Assembly: GCF_029892685.1 (NCBI RefSeq)
Contig: NZ_JARXVD010000001.1
Span: 434,001 to 498,000 of the forward strand
Source: Mycobacterium sp. OTB74
GTDB taxonomy: Bacteria; Actinomycetota; Actinomycetes; Mycobacteriales; Mycobacteriaceae
Direction of reading: 5' to 3'
DNA length: 64,000 bases
The stretch's first letter is position 1. The number at the start of each line of letters is the position of its first letter. Under the pieces are notes generated by a model. That model ran no database searches, was not told where the DNA came from, and saw nothing but the letters and a program-made list of their open reading frames with translations. The translations under genes were made by a program, and so were the position numbers. Shown piece by piece: positions 43,560 through 51,623 of this stretch.

Positions 43560-45146
43560 TCAGGCAGCGCGCACAGTGAACGAGACCGTGTGCCAGCCGG
43601 TCGCGCCGTCGGGCATCACGTCGGCCTCTTCTGATGTCTGTACTGCGCCGGTGCCGTCGGTGGCCCGCACGGTGATCCGATGCGTGCCGGGCTGCTGTGC
43701 CTGCCATGGCAGGCTCCATAGTCGCCAGGTGTCTTTGGAATAGTTCGCGCCGAGCTGCGCGGGCTGCCAGGGGCCGTCATCGATACGAACCTCGACCGCC
43801 TGGACGCCGCGGCGCTGGGCCCACGCCACACCGCCGAACGTCACCGGGCCCGGCGCTACCTCGGCGCCGTCGCGGGGCACGTCGACGCGGGACTCCGTCT
43901 TGATCGGCCCTCGCGCCGACCAACCGCGCCCGGTCCAATAGGCCTGAGCCCTGTCAAATCTGGTGAGCTCGAGGTCGACGAGCCATTTGGTGGCCGAGAC
44001 GTATCCATACAGGCCGGGCACCACCAGCCGGGCGGGGTAGCCGTGCTCTGTGGGCAGCGGTTCGCCGTTCATGGCCACGGCGAGCAGTGAGTCGCGGTCG
44101 TCGGTGAGCGCCTCGACCGGGGTTCCCGCGGTGAAACCGTCCACCGACTTGGACAGCACCATGTCGGCATCGGGGTGTACGCCGGCGCGGGCCAGAAGAT
44201 CGCGCACGCGGTAGCCGGTCCAGTTGGCGTTCGAGATCAGATCGCCGCCTACCGGGTTTGACACACAGGTCAGGGTCACCACCTTGTCGACGGGTTCGAA
44301 CTGCTTCAGATCATCGAAGCGGTATGTGACTTCACGATCGACCATGCCGTGGATGCGCAACGTCCAGCTCTGCCGGTCGACTTGGGGCACGGTCAGGGCG
44401 GTGTCGATTCGGTAGAAGTCGGCGTTCGGCGTGATGAACGGGGGCAGGTCTACCGCGGCAGGTTGTACGGACGGTGGTATCGACGGCGGGGGTGCCGTGG
44501 GGGTCGGCGGGACGAACGCATTGCGGTCGCTGGCCACCGATGATGCCAATTGGTTCAGCCTCGTGCCGACGACCCCGGCGGCTGCTCCGGCTGCCAGGAG
44601 GCAGACAGCGGTCAGGGTCCGGCGCCGGCCGGGATCGGTGGCGTCGGGAGTGCCGGCATCGGACTCACTGGTTTCGAGCTCGCCGGCATCGGGTTCGGTG
44701 GCATCGGGAGTGGTTCGCTCAGGTCCGGGGGTCAGGCGTCGCAGCACGATGATTCCGGCGGCGGCGCCCGCCAGCGAGGGGATGACGTCGACCAGGTGGG
44801 TGCCGGTGCGGGTGAGCACTGCGGCAGCGGCCAATATCCCGGCCACGCCGATCGCTACGCTGCCGATCCGTACGTGCTTGGTCTCGAATTGCGCTGCCAC
44901 CATGGCTATTACCGCGATGACTGCGAGCACCGACACCGATAAGAACAGCTTGTCGTGGGTGCCGAAATTCTGTATCGCCCACTCTTTGACCGGACCCGGC
45001 GTCAGGTCGATGACTGCCGATCCGACGGCGGTGCGGGCATCGGCCTCCGGCCCGAACGGAACCGCCAGCAGGGCGGTGACCCCGACGGCGAAGGCTGCGG
45101 CTGCCAGCCCGGCCAGGGCGCGATGTGCGGCGAGTGGAACGGCCAC
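43560..45146 (-). CDS. Membrane-anchored molybdopterin oxidoreductase (sulfite-oxidase fold)
   Basis: A 528-residue protein: four or five membrane helices in the first 170 residues, a charged linker rich in Glu/Asp/Ser, another helix (LTAVCLLAAGAAAGVVGTRL), then a sulfite-oxidase/YedY-type Moco domain. Seen: the Mo-ligand Cys in VVTLTCVSNPVGGDLISNA, the cofactor segments GYPARLVVPGLYGYVSATKW and a C-terminal Ig-like dimerisation domain (VEVRIDDGPWQPAQLG). The catalytic half should face outside the membrane. Substrate unknown; possible roles are sulfite oxidation or sulfoxide repair. Divergent from the SDR at 45247. Confidence 0.88.
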   Translation of the reverse strand: MAVPLAAHRALAGLAAAAFAVGVTALLAVPFGPEADARTAVGSAVIDLTPGPVKEWAIQNFGTHDKLFLSVSVLAVIAVIAMVAAQFETKHVRIGSVAIGVAGILAAAAVLTRTGTHLVDVIPSLAGAAAGIIVLRRLTPGPERTTPDATEPDAGELETSESDAGTPDATDPGRRRTLTAVCLLAAGAAAGVVGTRLNQLASSVASDRNAFVPPTPTAPPPSIPPSVQPAAVDLPPFITPNADFYRIDTALTVPQVDRQSWTLRIHGMVDREVTYRFDDLKQFEPVDKVVTLTCVSNPVGGDLISNANWTGYRVRDLLARAGVHPDADMVLSKSVDGFTAGTPVEALTDDRDSLLAVAMNGEPLPTEHGYPARLVVPGLYGYVSATKWLVDLELTRFDRAQAYWTGRGWSARGPIKTESRVDVPRDGAEVAPGPVTFGGVAWAQRRGVQAVEVRIDDGPWQPAQLGANYSKDTWRLWSLPWQAQQPGTHRITVRATDGTGAVQTSEEADVMPDGATGWHTVSFTVRAA

Positions 45147-45191
45147 ATCGCTACAGTACTGCGCCCCTGAATCGAAAGGCTTACCGAAAGT

Positions 45192-45212
45192 GTGATATCA
45201 CCTAGGCTAGGT
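45192..45212. promoter_or_regulatory. Overlapping palindromes between Moco enzyme and SDR
   Basis: GTGATATCAC (45192-45201) is a perfect 10-bp palindrome and overlaps ACCTAG-G-CTAGGT (45200-45212), a 13-bp palindrome with one central base. They lie in the 100-bp gap between divergent genes, just before an AT-rich TTTACATTT. Regulatory function is likely, the factor is unknown. Confidence 0.35.
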
Positions 45213-45246
45213 TTACATTTCTAGCCAGATTTGGAAAGGCAGGCAC

Positions 45247-46014
45247 ATGGAGATCTCGGGCAAGAAAGCCATCGTCGTGGGCGGGGCATCAGGCTTCGGT
45301 AAGGCTACCGCGGAGGCGCTGGCCAAGGCCGGTGCCAGCGTCGCGATCCTGGATCGTCCGCAGTCCGACGGCAAGGCCGTTGCCGAGGAGATCGGCGGCT
45401 CGTTCTACGAGGTCGATGTCACGGACTTTGCGGGCACCGAGACCGCGCTGCAGCAGGCCGTCGACGACCTCGGCGCGTTGCACATCATCGTCACCACCGC
45501 CGGCGGCGGCATCGGCGAGCGCACCGTCAAGAAGGACGGCCCGCACAGCCTGGAGTCCTTCCAGAAGACCATCGACCTGAACCTGGTCGCGTCGTTCAAC
45601 ATCAGCCGGCTGGCCGCCTGGCAGATGAGCAAGCAGGAGCTGGTCGACGACGAGGCCGAAGAGCGCGGCGTCATCATCAACACCGCATCCATCGCGGCAT
45701 TCGAAGGTCAGATCGGGCAGATCGCCTACACCGCGTCCAAGGCCGGTATCGCCGGGATGTGTCTGACCATGGCCCGCGACCTGGGCAGCCTGGGCATCCG
45801 GGTGCTGGCCATCGCGCCGAGCCTGTTCGCCACGGGTCTGACCAAGGGCATCCCGGACGAGTTCGCCACGATGCTGACCAAGGACGCGGCCTTCCCGAAG
45901 CGTCTGGGCAAGCCCGAGGAGTACGCCAAGCTGGTCACCGCCATCGTGGACAACCCGATGCTCAACGGCCAGTGCCTGCGGTTGGACGCCGGGCAGCGGT
46001 TCGCCCCGAAGTAA
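45247..46014 (+). CDS. Short-chain dehydrogenase (HSD10-like)
   Basis: A 255-residue classical SDR similar to type-10 17beta-hydroxysteroid/3-hydroxyacyl-CoA dehydrogenases. Seen: the NAD motif GGASGFGKATAEALAKAG (G-x3-G-x-G), the Asp in VAILDRP that selects NAD, VTTAGGG, the catalytic Ser in INTASIAAFEGQ and YTASK with the Tyr-Lys pair. GGAAAGG lies upstream of the ATG. It probably oxidises a 3-hydroxyacyl-CoA or hydroxysteroid. It ends 12 bp before a 19-bp perfect stem-loop. Confidence 0.92.
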   Translation: MEISGKKAIVVGGASGFGKATAEALAKAGASVAILDRPQSDGKAVAEEIGGSFYEVDVTDFAGTETALQQAVDDLGALHIIVTTAGGGIGERTVKKDGPHSLESFQKTIDLNLVASFNISRLAAWQMSKQELVDDEAEERGVIINTASIAAFEGQIGQIAYTASKAGIAGMCLTMARDLGSLGIRVLAIAPSLFATGLTKGIPDEFATMLTKDAAFPKRLGKPEEYAKLVTAIVDNPMLNGQCLRLDAGQRFAPK

Positions 46015-46026
46015 GACCACCCGATC

Positions 46027-46071
46027 TTCTGGCCCGGAAACGTTCACCCATCGAACGTTTCCGGGCCAGAA
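46027..46071 (+). terminator. Perfect 19-bp stem-loop terminator with T-rich tail
   Basis: Left arm TTCTGGCCCGGAAACGTTC (46027-46045), loop ACCCATC, then the exact reverse complement (46053-46071), followed by TCGTTTTC. It lies right after the SDR and directly before the phosphotransferase ATG at 46083, so it would end the SDR message and could also shape the leader of the next gene. Confidence 0.8.
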
Positions 46072-46082
46072 TCGTTTTCACC

Positions 46083-47129
46083 ATGCAGCCCACCCTGACC
46101 AACCGTGACCGTGACGCCGTCCAGAACTGGATCCGAAAACAGGGGATTGGTGAGCAGCTCACCGACGTCGAACCGCTGACCGGCGGCACCCAGAACATCG
46201 TGGTGCGGTTGCGGATCGACGGCCGACCGGTGGTGTTGCGTCGCCCGCCCCTGCATCCACGCCCGACCAGTGACAGGACCATGCAGCGTGAAATCGCGGT
46301 GCTGCGCACTCTGGCCGGGACGCCGGTGCCGCATCCCGGATTCATCGCCGGGTGTGAGGACCTGTCGGTGACCGGGGTGGTCTTCTACCTCATGGAGGAG
46401 GTCGACGGCTTCAACCCGGGCGAGGAACTGTCTGAGGCCTATGCGGCGTCGGCGCAACTGCGCCATGACGTCGGACCGTCATACGCCGCCAGCCTGGCCC
46501 AGCTCGGCAGCGTGGCCTGGGAAGGCAGCCCGCTCGACGGGATTCGGAAGCCAGGTTCCTTTGTGGCACGTCAGGTTCCGCAGTTTGTCGGACTACTGCA
46601 GAGCTACCGTCATGAGAAGTACGATCCCGAGTCGCTAAGCGGTGTCACGGAGCTGGCGACCTGGCTCACGGACAACCGCCCGCCGGATGGTGAGCCCGGC
46701 ATCATGCATGGTGACTGCCACCTCAACAACGTGTTGCTGGCCCGCGACCGCCCAGAGTTGGCCGCATTCGTCGACTGGGAAATGTGCACCGTCGGCGATC
46801 CGCTGCTGGACTTGGGCTGGATGCTGGTGTGCTGGCCGACGCCGCCGAACAGCATCGTGGTGGGGTCGGCACTGGCTGAAGCGGGGGGACTGGCCACCCG
46901 GACGGAACTGCTCGAGGCCTATCTGGCCGCGGGCGGCCGGCGAACCGATCATCTGGACTGGTACATCGCCATGGCCTGTTTCAAACTGGGCATCGTCATC
47001 GAAGGGACCTGGTCGAGATACCTTGCCGGGCTGGCCGATCGGGACGCCGGCGAGAAACTGCACGCCTCGGCCGCCGCACTGATCGACTTGGGGGTTCGGG
47101 TTACCAAGGGGGGCAATCCGTTCCGCTAA
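46083..47129 (+). CDS. Phosphotransferase-family protein (ACAD10/FadE36-like APH domain)
   Basis: A 348-residue APH-type kinase of the group related to ACAD10/11 N-domains. Seen: PLTGGTQNIVVRLRID, the Lys-less strand VVLRRPPLHPRPTSDRTMQR, the catalytic loop IMHGDCHLNNVLL (HGDxHxxN) and AAFVDWEMCTVGDPLLDLGW (DxE). Such kinases phosphorylate hydroxyacyl-CoAs before dehydration. The ATG follows a strong terminator and has no Shine-Dalgarno sequence, so the start may be leaderless. Its stop overlaps that of the convergent TSUP gene by four bases. Confidence 0.87.
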   Translation: MQPTLTNRDRDAVQNWIRKQGIGEQLTDVEPLTGGTQNIVVRLRIDGRPVVLRRPPLHPRPTSDRTMQREIAVLRTLAGTPVPHPGFIAGCEDLSVTGVVFYLMEEVDGFNPGEELSEAYAASAQLRHDVGPSYAASLAQLGSVAWEGSPLDGIRKPGSFVARQVPQFVGLLQSYRHEKYDPESLSGVTELATWLTDNRPPDGEPGIMHGDCHLNNVLLARDRPELAAFVDWEMCTVGDPLLDLGWMLVCWPTPPNSIVVGSALAEAGGLATRTELLEAYLAAGGRRTDHLDWYIAMACFKLGIVIEGTWSRYLAGLADRDAGEKLHASAAALIDLGVRVTKGGNPFR

Positions 47130-47869
47130 CGGTAGGTGTCCCACCCCAATTTGACCGCCACGGCCAACCCCGCTGTTGCAATGGCCAGCCGTAGCGGCGT
47201 CGCCGGAGCGTGACGGACCACCACGGGCCCCAGTCGCGAGCCCAGCAGACAACCCGCACCCAATGGCAGTGCCGCAGACCAGTGCACTGGTGCGAATGCG
47301 ATGAACCCAAGGGCCGCAACACCGTTGGCCATGCCGAGGACGACGTTCTTGGCGGCATTGGCGTGCGCCAACGATTCGCTTCCGGTGTGCAGGAACAAGG
47401 CCAGCAGCATCACGCCGGCTGCCGCACCGAAAAACCCTCCGTACAAACAGATCACGAAGATTGCCAGGACGATCAGTTTCGTGCGGTGGCGCCTCGGCGT
47501 TCCCGAATCGCGTTGCGGTATCGCGATGGTCAGCGACGACAGCCCAAGCAGGACGGGCACCATGGACTCGAAACCCGATGCGGGGATTGCTAACAGCAGT
47601 GCCGCGCCGGCCGCGCCGCCGAGTGCGCCTATCGGTAGCACCCGTCGCAGCCAGGGGCCCGCGTTGGCGAGTTCAGGCAGTGAGCCCCATACCGAACCGA
47701 CGGCGTTGAACGTCAGTGCGACGGTGTTGGTGACGTTGGCTGTCACGGGCGGCAGGCCGACCACCAACAGCGCCGGGTACGTCGCAACCGAGGCCAGGCC
47801 CGCAATGCTGCCAGTGAGACCGCCCGCGATGCCGGCGGCGATCAGAAGTAACGCGTGCTCCCAACCCAT
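47126..47869 (-). CDS. TSUP-family (TauE/SafE) membrane transporter
   Basis: A 247-residue protein with seven or eight membrane helices in the two-repeat TSUP pattern: GIAGGLTGSIAGLASVATYPAL at the N-terminus and CLYGGFFGAAAGVMLLALFL in the middle, each with the Gly-rich motif. The family exports sulfite or organosulfonates. A molybdopterin enzyme of sulfite-oxidase fold is 2 kb away, which makes a sulfur link possible but unproven. Strong stem-loop at 47893-47945 separates it from the permease upstream. Confidence 0.85.
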   Translation of the reverse strand: MGWEHALLLIAAGIAGGLTGSIAGLASVATYPALLVVGLPPVTANVTNTVALTFNAVGSVWGSLPELANAGPWLRRVLPIGALGGAAGAALLLAIPASGFESMVPVLLGLSSLTIAIPQRDSGTPRRHRTKLIVLAIFVICLYGGFFGAAAGVMLLALFLHTGSESLAHANAAKNVVLGMANGVAALGFIAFAPVHWSAALPLGAGCLLGSRLGPVVVRHAPATPLRLAIATAGLAVAVKLGWDTYR

Positions 47870-47892
47870 CGCGGCACACCATATATGTATAT

Positions 47893-47945
47893 GTGATTTG
47901 GGCGCGCTACGTATCGCTCAGCGATACGAAACGCGCCCAAATCAC
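47893..47945 (-). terminator. Long nested stem-loop after the APC permease
   Basis: Outer arms GTGATTTGGGCGCG (47893-47906) and CGCGCCCAAATCAC (47932-47945) are perfect complements. Inside them GTATCGCT-C-AGCGATAC forms a second stem; a 4x4 internal loop joins the two. It lies 10 bp after the permease stop on the minus strand and 24 bp before the TSUP start, so it terminates the permease message. Confidence 0.7.
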
Positions 47946-47955
47946 TGTAGGGCGG

Positions 47956-49503
47956 TTATGCGCGCTTGGTGCGCACCAGGGCGTCGACCGGCTCGGGCGC
48001 ACCCTCGCGGTTGCGGACCACCCGGTGGGCGATGAACCCGATGACGGTGATGGCCGCGATGAAGATGACTGCGAAGTACTGCAGGAACCATGAGCCGCCG
48101 GCCGGATCGTAGACCTCTTCGCGGGGCCAGCCGATGTTGATGACCAACAGGCCACCCATCACCACGGCGACCAGGTTCACCGGCACTGCCCACTTGCCCA
48201 GATCCATCACCGGCTTGCCGTAGGACAGCTTGTGGCCGCGCAACCGGTGGATCAGCGCCGGCAGCGTCACCATCAGGTAGGCGATGTAGACGATCACCAC
48301 GGAAACCGAAGCGATGGCGGCGAATACGCTGGCCTGACCGATGTTCAGTAGCAGCACACCAATGGCCAGCACGCTGACCGCGATACCGGTGAACACCGGG
48401 GTGCCGGTGCGCTTGTTGACGGTGGCCAGTGCCTTGCCGAACGGCAGCCGGTTGTCGCGAGCCATGGAGAACATCACCCGCGAGGCCGACGCCTGGATGG
48501 CCAGCGTTGCCGAAAACATTGCCACCGCAACCAATCCGAGAAGGGTCTTCCCCAGCGGTGTGCTCAACTGGCTCTGGATCACCCAGGCGATACCGCCGGT
48601 GCCCAGGTCGTTGCCAGGGGTGGACGACGACTCGAAGGTCGGCGCAGCCATCAGTGCGGCCAGGATCATCAGCCCGCCGCCGACGAATGACACCAGCAGC
48701 GCGTTGACGATGGCCTTGGGGGCGGTCTTGCGCGGGTCTCTGGTCTCCTCGGAAAGCTCTGCGGCGCTGTCGAATCCGTACATCACGTAGGCGGCCATCA
48801 GCATCGAGGCCAGGAATGCGCCGATGTAGCCCAGACCGTGGCCGTGACTGCCGTCATTCGCGACGGCGACGGCCGGACTGCGCTGGGCATGAAAGAACAT
48901 CGCGGCGACGATCAGCACGACGCCGATGATCTCCAGCGTCACCCCGGTGACCGTGATCCGGCCCATCAGCCGCACTCCGGCCGAACTGATGATGGTGCAC
49001 AACACGATGGTGATGGAGCCCAGAATGATGCCGTTGGTGGCACCGTCGACCGACATGGGGTCGGTATTGGTGCCGACCAGTTGGAATCCGCTCCAGATGG
49101 GCGGCAGCACGGTCTGCATCGCGATTGCCAGCGCCGCGACCGACACGATGTAGCCGATGAGCATGAACCACCCGGCGAACCAGCCGACGGTCTCACCGGC
49201 CAATCGACGCGACCACTGGTAGATGGCGCCGGCGACCGGGAACTTGCCCGACAACTCGGCGAATACCAGGCACACGCAGAATTGGCACAGGAACACGATT
49301 GGCCAGGTCCACGCGAAGGCCGGCCCGCCGAGGGAGAACCCCAGTGGGAAGAAGGCGAAGACCGTGGTCAGAATGGACACGAAGGAGAAGCCCGAGGCGA
49401 ACGCGGCGTATGAGCCGATGCCGCGGTGCAGTTCCTGCGTGTACCCGAGTTCTTCTAGAGTGGCGGCGTCTTCGCGCGATGACACCGGGCTGTTGACGCT
49501 CAT
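47956..49503 (-). CDS. APC-family amino acid permease
   Basis: A 515-residue, 12-helix amino acid/polyamine/organocation permease of the GABA-permease/amino-acid-transporter group. Seen: ELHRGIGSYAAFASGFSFVS before TM1, VFAELSGKFPVAGAIYQWSR in TM3, YGFDSAAELSEETRDPRKTA in the conserved TM6-loop motif and SRVMFSMARDNRLPFGKAL near TM8. ATG at 49503 has AAGGAGAAT upstream. A GlnR-like box at 49572-49598 lies 70-95 bp upstream, which would fit nitrogen-controlled amino-acid uptake. Confidence 0.92.
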   Translation of the reverse strand: MSVNSPVSSREDAATLEELGYTQELHRGIGSYAAFASGFSFVSILTTVFAFFPLGFSLGGPAFAWTWPIVFLCQFCVCLVFAELSGKFPVAGAIYQWSRRLAGETVGWFAGWFMLIGYIVSVAALAIAMQTVLPPIWSGFQLVGTNTDPMSVDGATNGIILGSITIVLCTIISSAGVRLMGRITVTGVTLEIIGVVLIVAAMFFHAQRSPAVAVANDGSHGHGLGYIGAFLASMLMAAYVMYGFDSAAELSEETRDPRKTAPKAIVNALLVSFVGGGLMILAALMAAPTFESSSTPGNDLGTGGIAWVIQSQLSTPLGKTLLGLVAVAMFSATLAIQASASRVMFSMARDNRLPFGKALATVNKRTGTPVFTGIAVSVLAIGVLLLNIGQASVFAAIASVSVVIVYIAYLMVTLPALIHRLRGHKLSYGKPVMDLGKWAVPVNLVAVVMGGLLVINIGWPREEVYDPAGGSWFLQYFAVIFIAAITVIGFIAHRVVRNREGAPEPVDALVRTKRA

Positions 49504-49571
49504 CCAATTCTCCTTGACCGGGCAGGAATAACTGTCATGCGATAGGAATATCGGGGTTTGTTGTTGTGGGC

Positions 49572-49598
49572 ATTTCCTCTTTGTGACAACTGTGTGAC
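49572..49598 (-). promoter_or_regulatory. GlnR-like box
   Basis: Read on the minus strand: GTCAC-N6-GTCAC-N6-GAAAT, three pentamers at 11-bp period (49598-49594, 49587-49583, 49576-49572). The actinobacterial GlnR consensus is GTnAC-N6-GAAAC; the second and third pentamers fit in nine of ten bases. Position upstream of an amino acid permease is as expected for nitrogen control. Confidence 0.4.
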
Positions 49599-49621
49599 GC
49601 GATTCCCTGGAGGTAAAAATC

Positions 49622-50662
49622 GTGTGTATGGCCTCCCAGGAGTCCGGCGGCGAACAGTCGGCCGGCATTTACGGCGCAGTTCGACGTATCGATGCCGCTG
49701 TCGACGAGGCGACGTTGCGGGCCGGCATCGAGCTCGGACTGCAATCGGTGCGGGACGCGGCGCGTGCCCAGGTGTCGGCCGTCGACATCACAGCCGGCTG
49801 GTCACGGGTGCTGCGCGGCAGCATTGCCGCAGCGGTACGACTGACCGCGGTCGACCTACCGTGGACGTGGTTTGTCTCCGGCAGCGTCGCGCGCGGCGAG
49901 GCCATGGTTCGGTCCGATGTGGAGACCCTGATCGTGTTGGCCGACAGTGCTGACCAGGATGCCGACCAGCGCCCGGACCACGCCAATGTGCTGGCCCGGG
50001 CAGCCGAGGTGCACGCCTTGCTGGAGCGCTGCGGGGTACGTGCGGATGCCAACGGCGTGCTGGCCAGCCGCCGCCGGTTCTGCCGGACCAATGCGAGTTG
50101 GTTAGAGGGCATTGCGCGCTGGGCCGCGGATCCTTGGGAGGACCGAGGCGTCGTGATGACGGGCATACTGGCCGACGCGCGCGCGGTAACCGGCCCGTCT
50201 GATGACCTGTTGCGTGCGCAGGTGGTGCGGGCGGCCAGGGCCAATTACCCTGTGCGGCAGTATATGTTGCAGGATGCCACCACGCTTCGGGCGGTGTTCC
50301 CGTCGCGGCTGCGGATGCTGACCAACCAGTCCGACACGGTCGATCTCAAGCTCGCGGCGTTCGACCCGCTGGTGAAGATTGCGCGGTGGGCAGCACTGTC
50401 GGCCGGCTCGACGGCGGTCTCGACACTGGACCGGCTCGATGCGGCAGGTTCAGCGAATGTGCTTGACGACGACGATGTTTCGAGTCTGAAGGATTGCTTT
50501 ACCTGGCTGCTGCGGTTCCGATGGACGTCGCGCACCGGCGATTCTGTGGTGGTGTCGCAGCTGCCGCCGAAGGACCGCGCCACCCTGCGGAGCGTGGCCC
50601 GGGAGGTGGCGGGCGTCAGCCGCAAGCTGACCTACCTCGCCTCGACGTCGGCGTTCCGCTGA
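49622..50662 (+). CDS. Putative DUF294/GlnD-like nucleotidyltransferase
   Basis: A 346-residue protein resembling DUF294 nucleotidyltransferases: an N-terminal helical stretch, then the polymerase-beta-type motif FVSGSVARGEAMVRSDVETL (G87-S88 and D99-x-E101, where most members have D-x-D), and a C-terminal helical substrate-binding part (KDCFTWLLRFRWTSRTGDSV). CBS domains, common in the family, are missing. GTG at 49622 has GGAGGT seven bases upstream. TGATG overlap with the Fic gene that follows shows coupling. Together they may be an NMP-transfer pair that modifies protein or RNA. Confidence 0.72.
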   Translation: MCMASQESGGEQSAGIYGAVRRIDAAVDEATLRAGIELGLQSVRDAARAQVSAVDITAGWSRVLRGSIAAAVRLTAVDLPWTWFVSGSVARGEAMVRSDVETLIVLADSADQDADQRPDHANVLARAAEVHALLERCGVRADANGVLASRRRFCRTNASWLEGIARWAADPWEDRGVVMTGILADARAVTGPSDDLLRAQVVRAARANYPVRQYMLQDATTLRAVFPSRLRMLTNQSDTVDLKLAAFDPLVKIARWAALSAGSTAVSTLDRLDAAGSANVLDDDDVSSLKDCFTWLLRFRWTSRTGDSVVVSQLPPKDRATLRSVAREVAGVSRKLTYLASTSAFR

Positions 50663-51492
50663 TGGGTGGCGACGACGATGCGACGGCTCTGGCAGCACAC
50701 CGCGCCGTCGTGCAGACATTGGCCGTCCACCGCATCGAAGGGTGGCAGCCGCAACCGGTGCACATAGCAGATCTGGGTGCGTTGGCTGCTGGTGACGACC
50801 GGTTCGGTGACTATCTGGCTCGTTGGCGTGAGCGGTATCCGCCTGTAGCGGTGCGGCGCAAGTTGTTCCGTCGTGCGGTACCTTACCTGGTGCCTGGAAC
50901 AACGGTGCTGCGCAACAACTTCGGCATCAATGACGCTGAAGACCTGGCAGCGCTCGAGTACATCGCAACCTCCGGGCGGATGGTGTTGCGGCACCTGAGC
51001 CTGACTGTGGCGGAACTGGATTTGCGTGCCATCCACCGCGAGCTGTTCGGCGACGTGTTCTCGTGGGCCGGGGAATACCGCACGGTCGACCTTCGGCGCG
51101 GCGACTCGGCTTTTGTCTGGCAGTCTGATGTGGTCGAGGCGATGTCTGAAATTCATTCGGCCGCAGCGATTTTGGCGGACATCGGCGCGCAGTACGACGA
51201 TCCGCGGCTGGCCTGGGAGCTGAGCCGAATCTACTGCCGCTACAACCAGATTCACCCGTTCCGCGAAGGCAACGGACGTACCGGGATGGTGTTGCTACAC
51301 GCGCTGGCCGCCCGCTGTGGCCGGGAGTTGGACCTGTCCGAGCTCACCCGATCCGACTGGTATGCCGCAGCCAAGGACAGCATGCCGCTGCACCGGGATG
51401 GCCGACCGAGTCACCGGCCGTTTCTGCCGCTGCTGAACAAGGCGATGAAGTCTGCCGAATCTGCCTTGACCGATCTGGTGGGCTGGGACTAG
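50662..51492 (+). CDS. Fic-domain protein with variant Fic motif
   Basis: A 276-residue Fic-fold protein, class of NMP transferases that use the motif HPFx[D/E]GNGRxxR. Here residues 198-209 read HPFREGNGRTGM: the catalytic His198 is present but the second Arg, which holds the gamma-phosphate and is the contact of the inhibitory Glu, is Met. No inhibitory [S/T]xxxE[G/N] helix is seen in this protein. Upstream features are typical (VPGTTVLRNNFGINDAEDLA, ELFGDVFSWAGEYRTVDL). It is coupled by TGATG to a nucleotidyltransferase-like protein. Function may be AMPylation or another phosphoester transfer. Confidence 0.88.
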   Translation: MGGDDDATALAAHRAVVQTLAVHRIEGWQPQPVHIADLGALAAGDDRFGDYLARWRERYPPVAVRRKLFRRAVPYLVPGTTVLRNNFGINDAEDLAALEYIATSGRMVLRHLSLTVAELDLRAIHRELFGDVFSWAGEYRTVDLRRGDSAFVWQSDVVEAMSEIHSAAAILADIGAQYDDPRLAWELSRIYCRYNQIHPFREGNGRTGMVLLHALAARCGRELDLSELTRSDWYAAAKDSMPLHRDGRPSHRPFLPLLNKAMKSAESALTDLVGWD

Positions 51493-51503
51493 CCTCGGCG
51501 ACC

Positions 51504-51548
51504 GTGCATCACATTCTCGTAGTAGCCAGCACCCACAGCGGGGTCTGA
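51504..51548 (+). CDS. Possible leader peptide with Ile-Leu-Val-Val
   Basis: A 14-codon frame from GTG 51504 to TGA 51548 reads MHHILVVASTHSGV. Four branched-chain codons in a row (ATT CTC GTA GTA, 51513-51524) fall at the base of the nested stem-loop of the leader, the layout of an attenuation control peptide. There is no ribosome site, so translation would have to be leaderless. Downstream is a LeuA-like regulatory domain. Low certainty because a frame of this size can arise by chance. Confidence 0.3.
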   Translation: MHHILVVASTHSGV

Positions 51549-51586
51549 TCCAGACCGACCCCTCGCTGTGGGTCGGAAGCTACTAC
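51519..51586 (+). promoter_or_regulatory. Nested stem-loop, possible attenuator upstream of the LeuA-like gene
   Basis: Three nested complementary pairs: GTAGTAGC (51519-51526) with GCTACTAC (51579-51586); ACCCACAGCG (51531-51540) with CGCTGTGGGT (51564-51573); GGTCT (51542-51546) with AGACC (51552-51556). All arms are perfect. The structure lies 12 bp after the overlapping leader start and 37 bp before the LeuA-domain gene. It may be a terminator for the Fic gene, an attenuator for the next gene, or both. Confidence 0.6.
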
Positions 51587-51623
51587 CCGTCGGTCACTCC
51601 CTTTGTGCAGAGAAGACCGGCTC

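Noticed and set aside
45197..45215. Possible IdeR (iron) box with central TAGGCTA
   Set aside because: Only about 11 of 19 positions agree with the IdeR consensus and the outer halves do not match; the palindrome ACCTAG-G-CTAGGT is better reported as an unknown site.
50662..51492. Inhibitory [S/T]xxxE[G/N] helix in the Fic protein
   Set aside because: Near matches such as HRIEG lack Ser/Thr at the right position; no convincing motif in the Fic protein or its partner.
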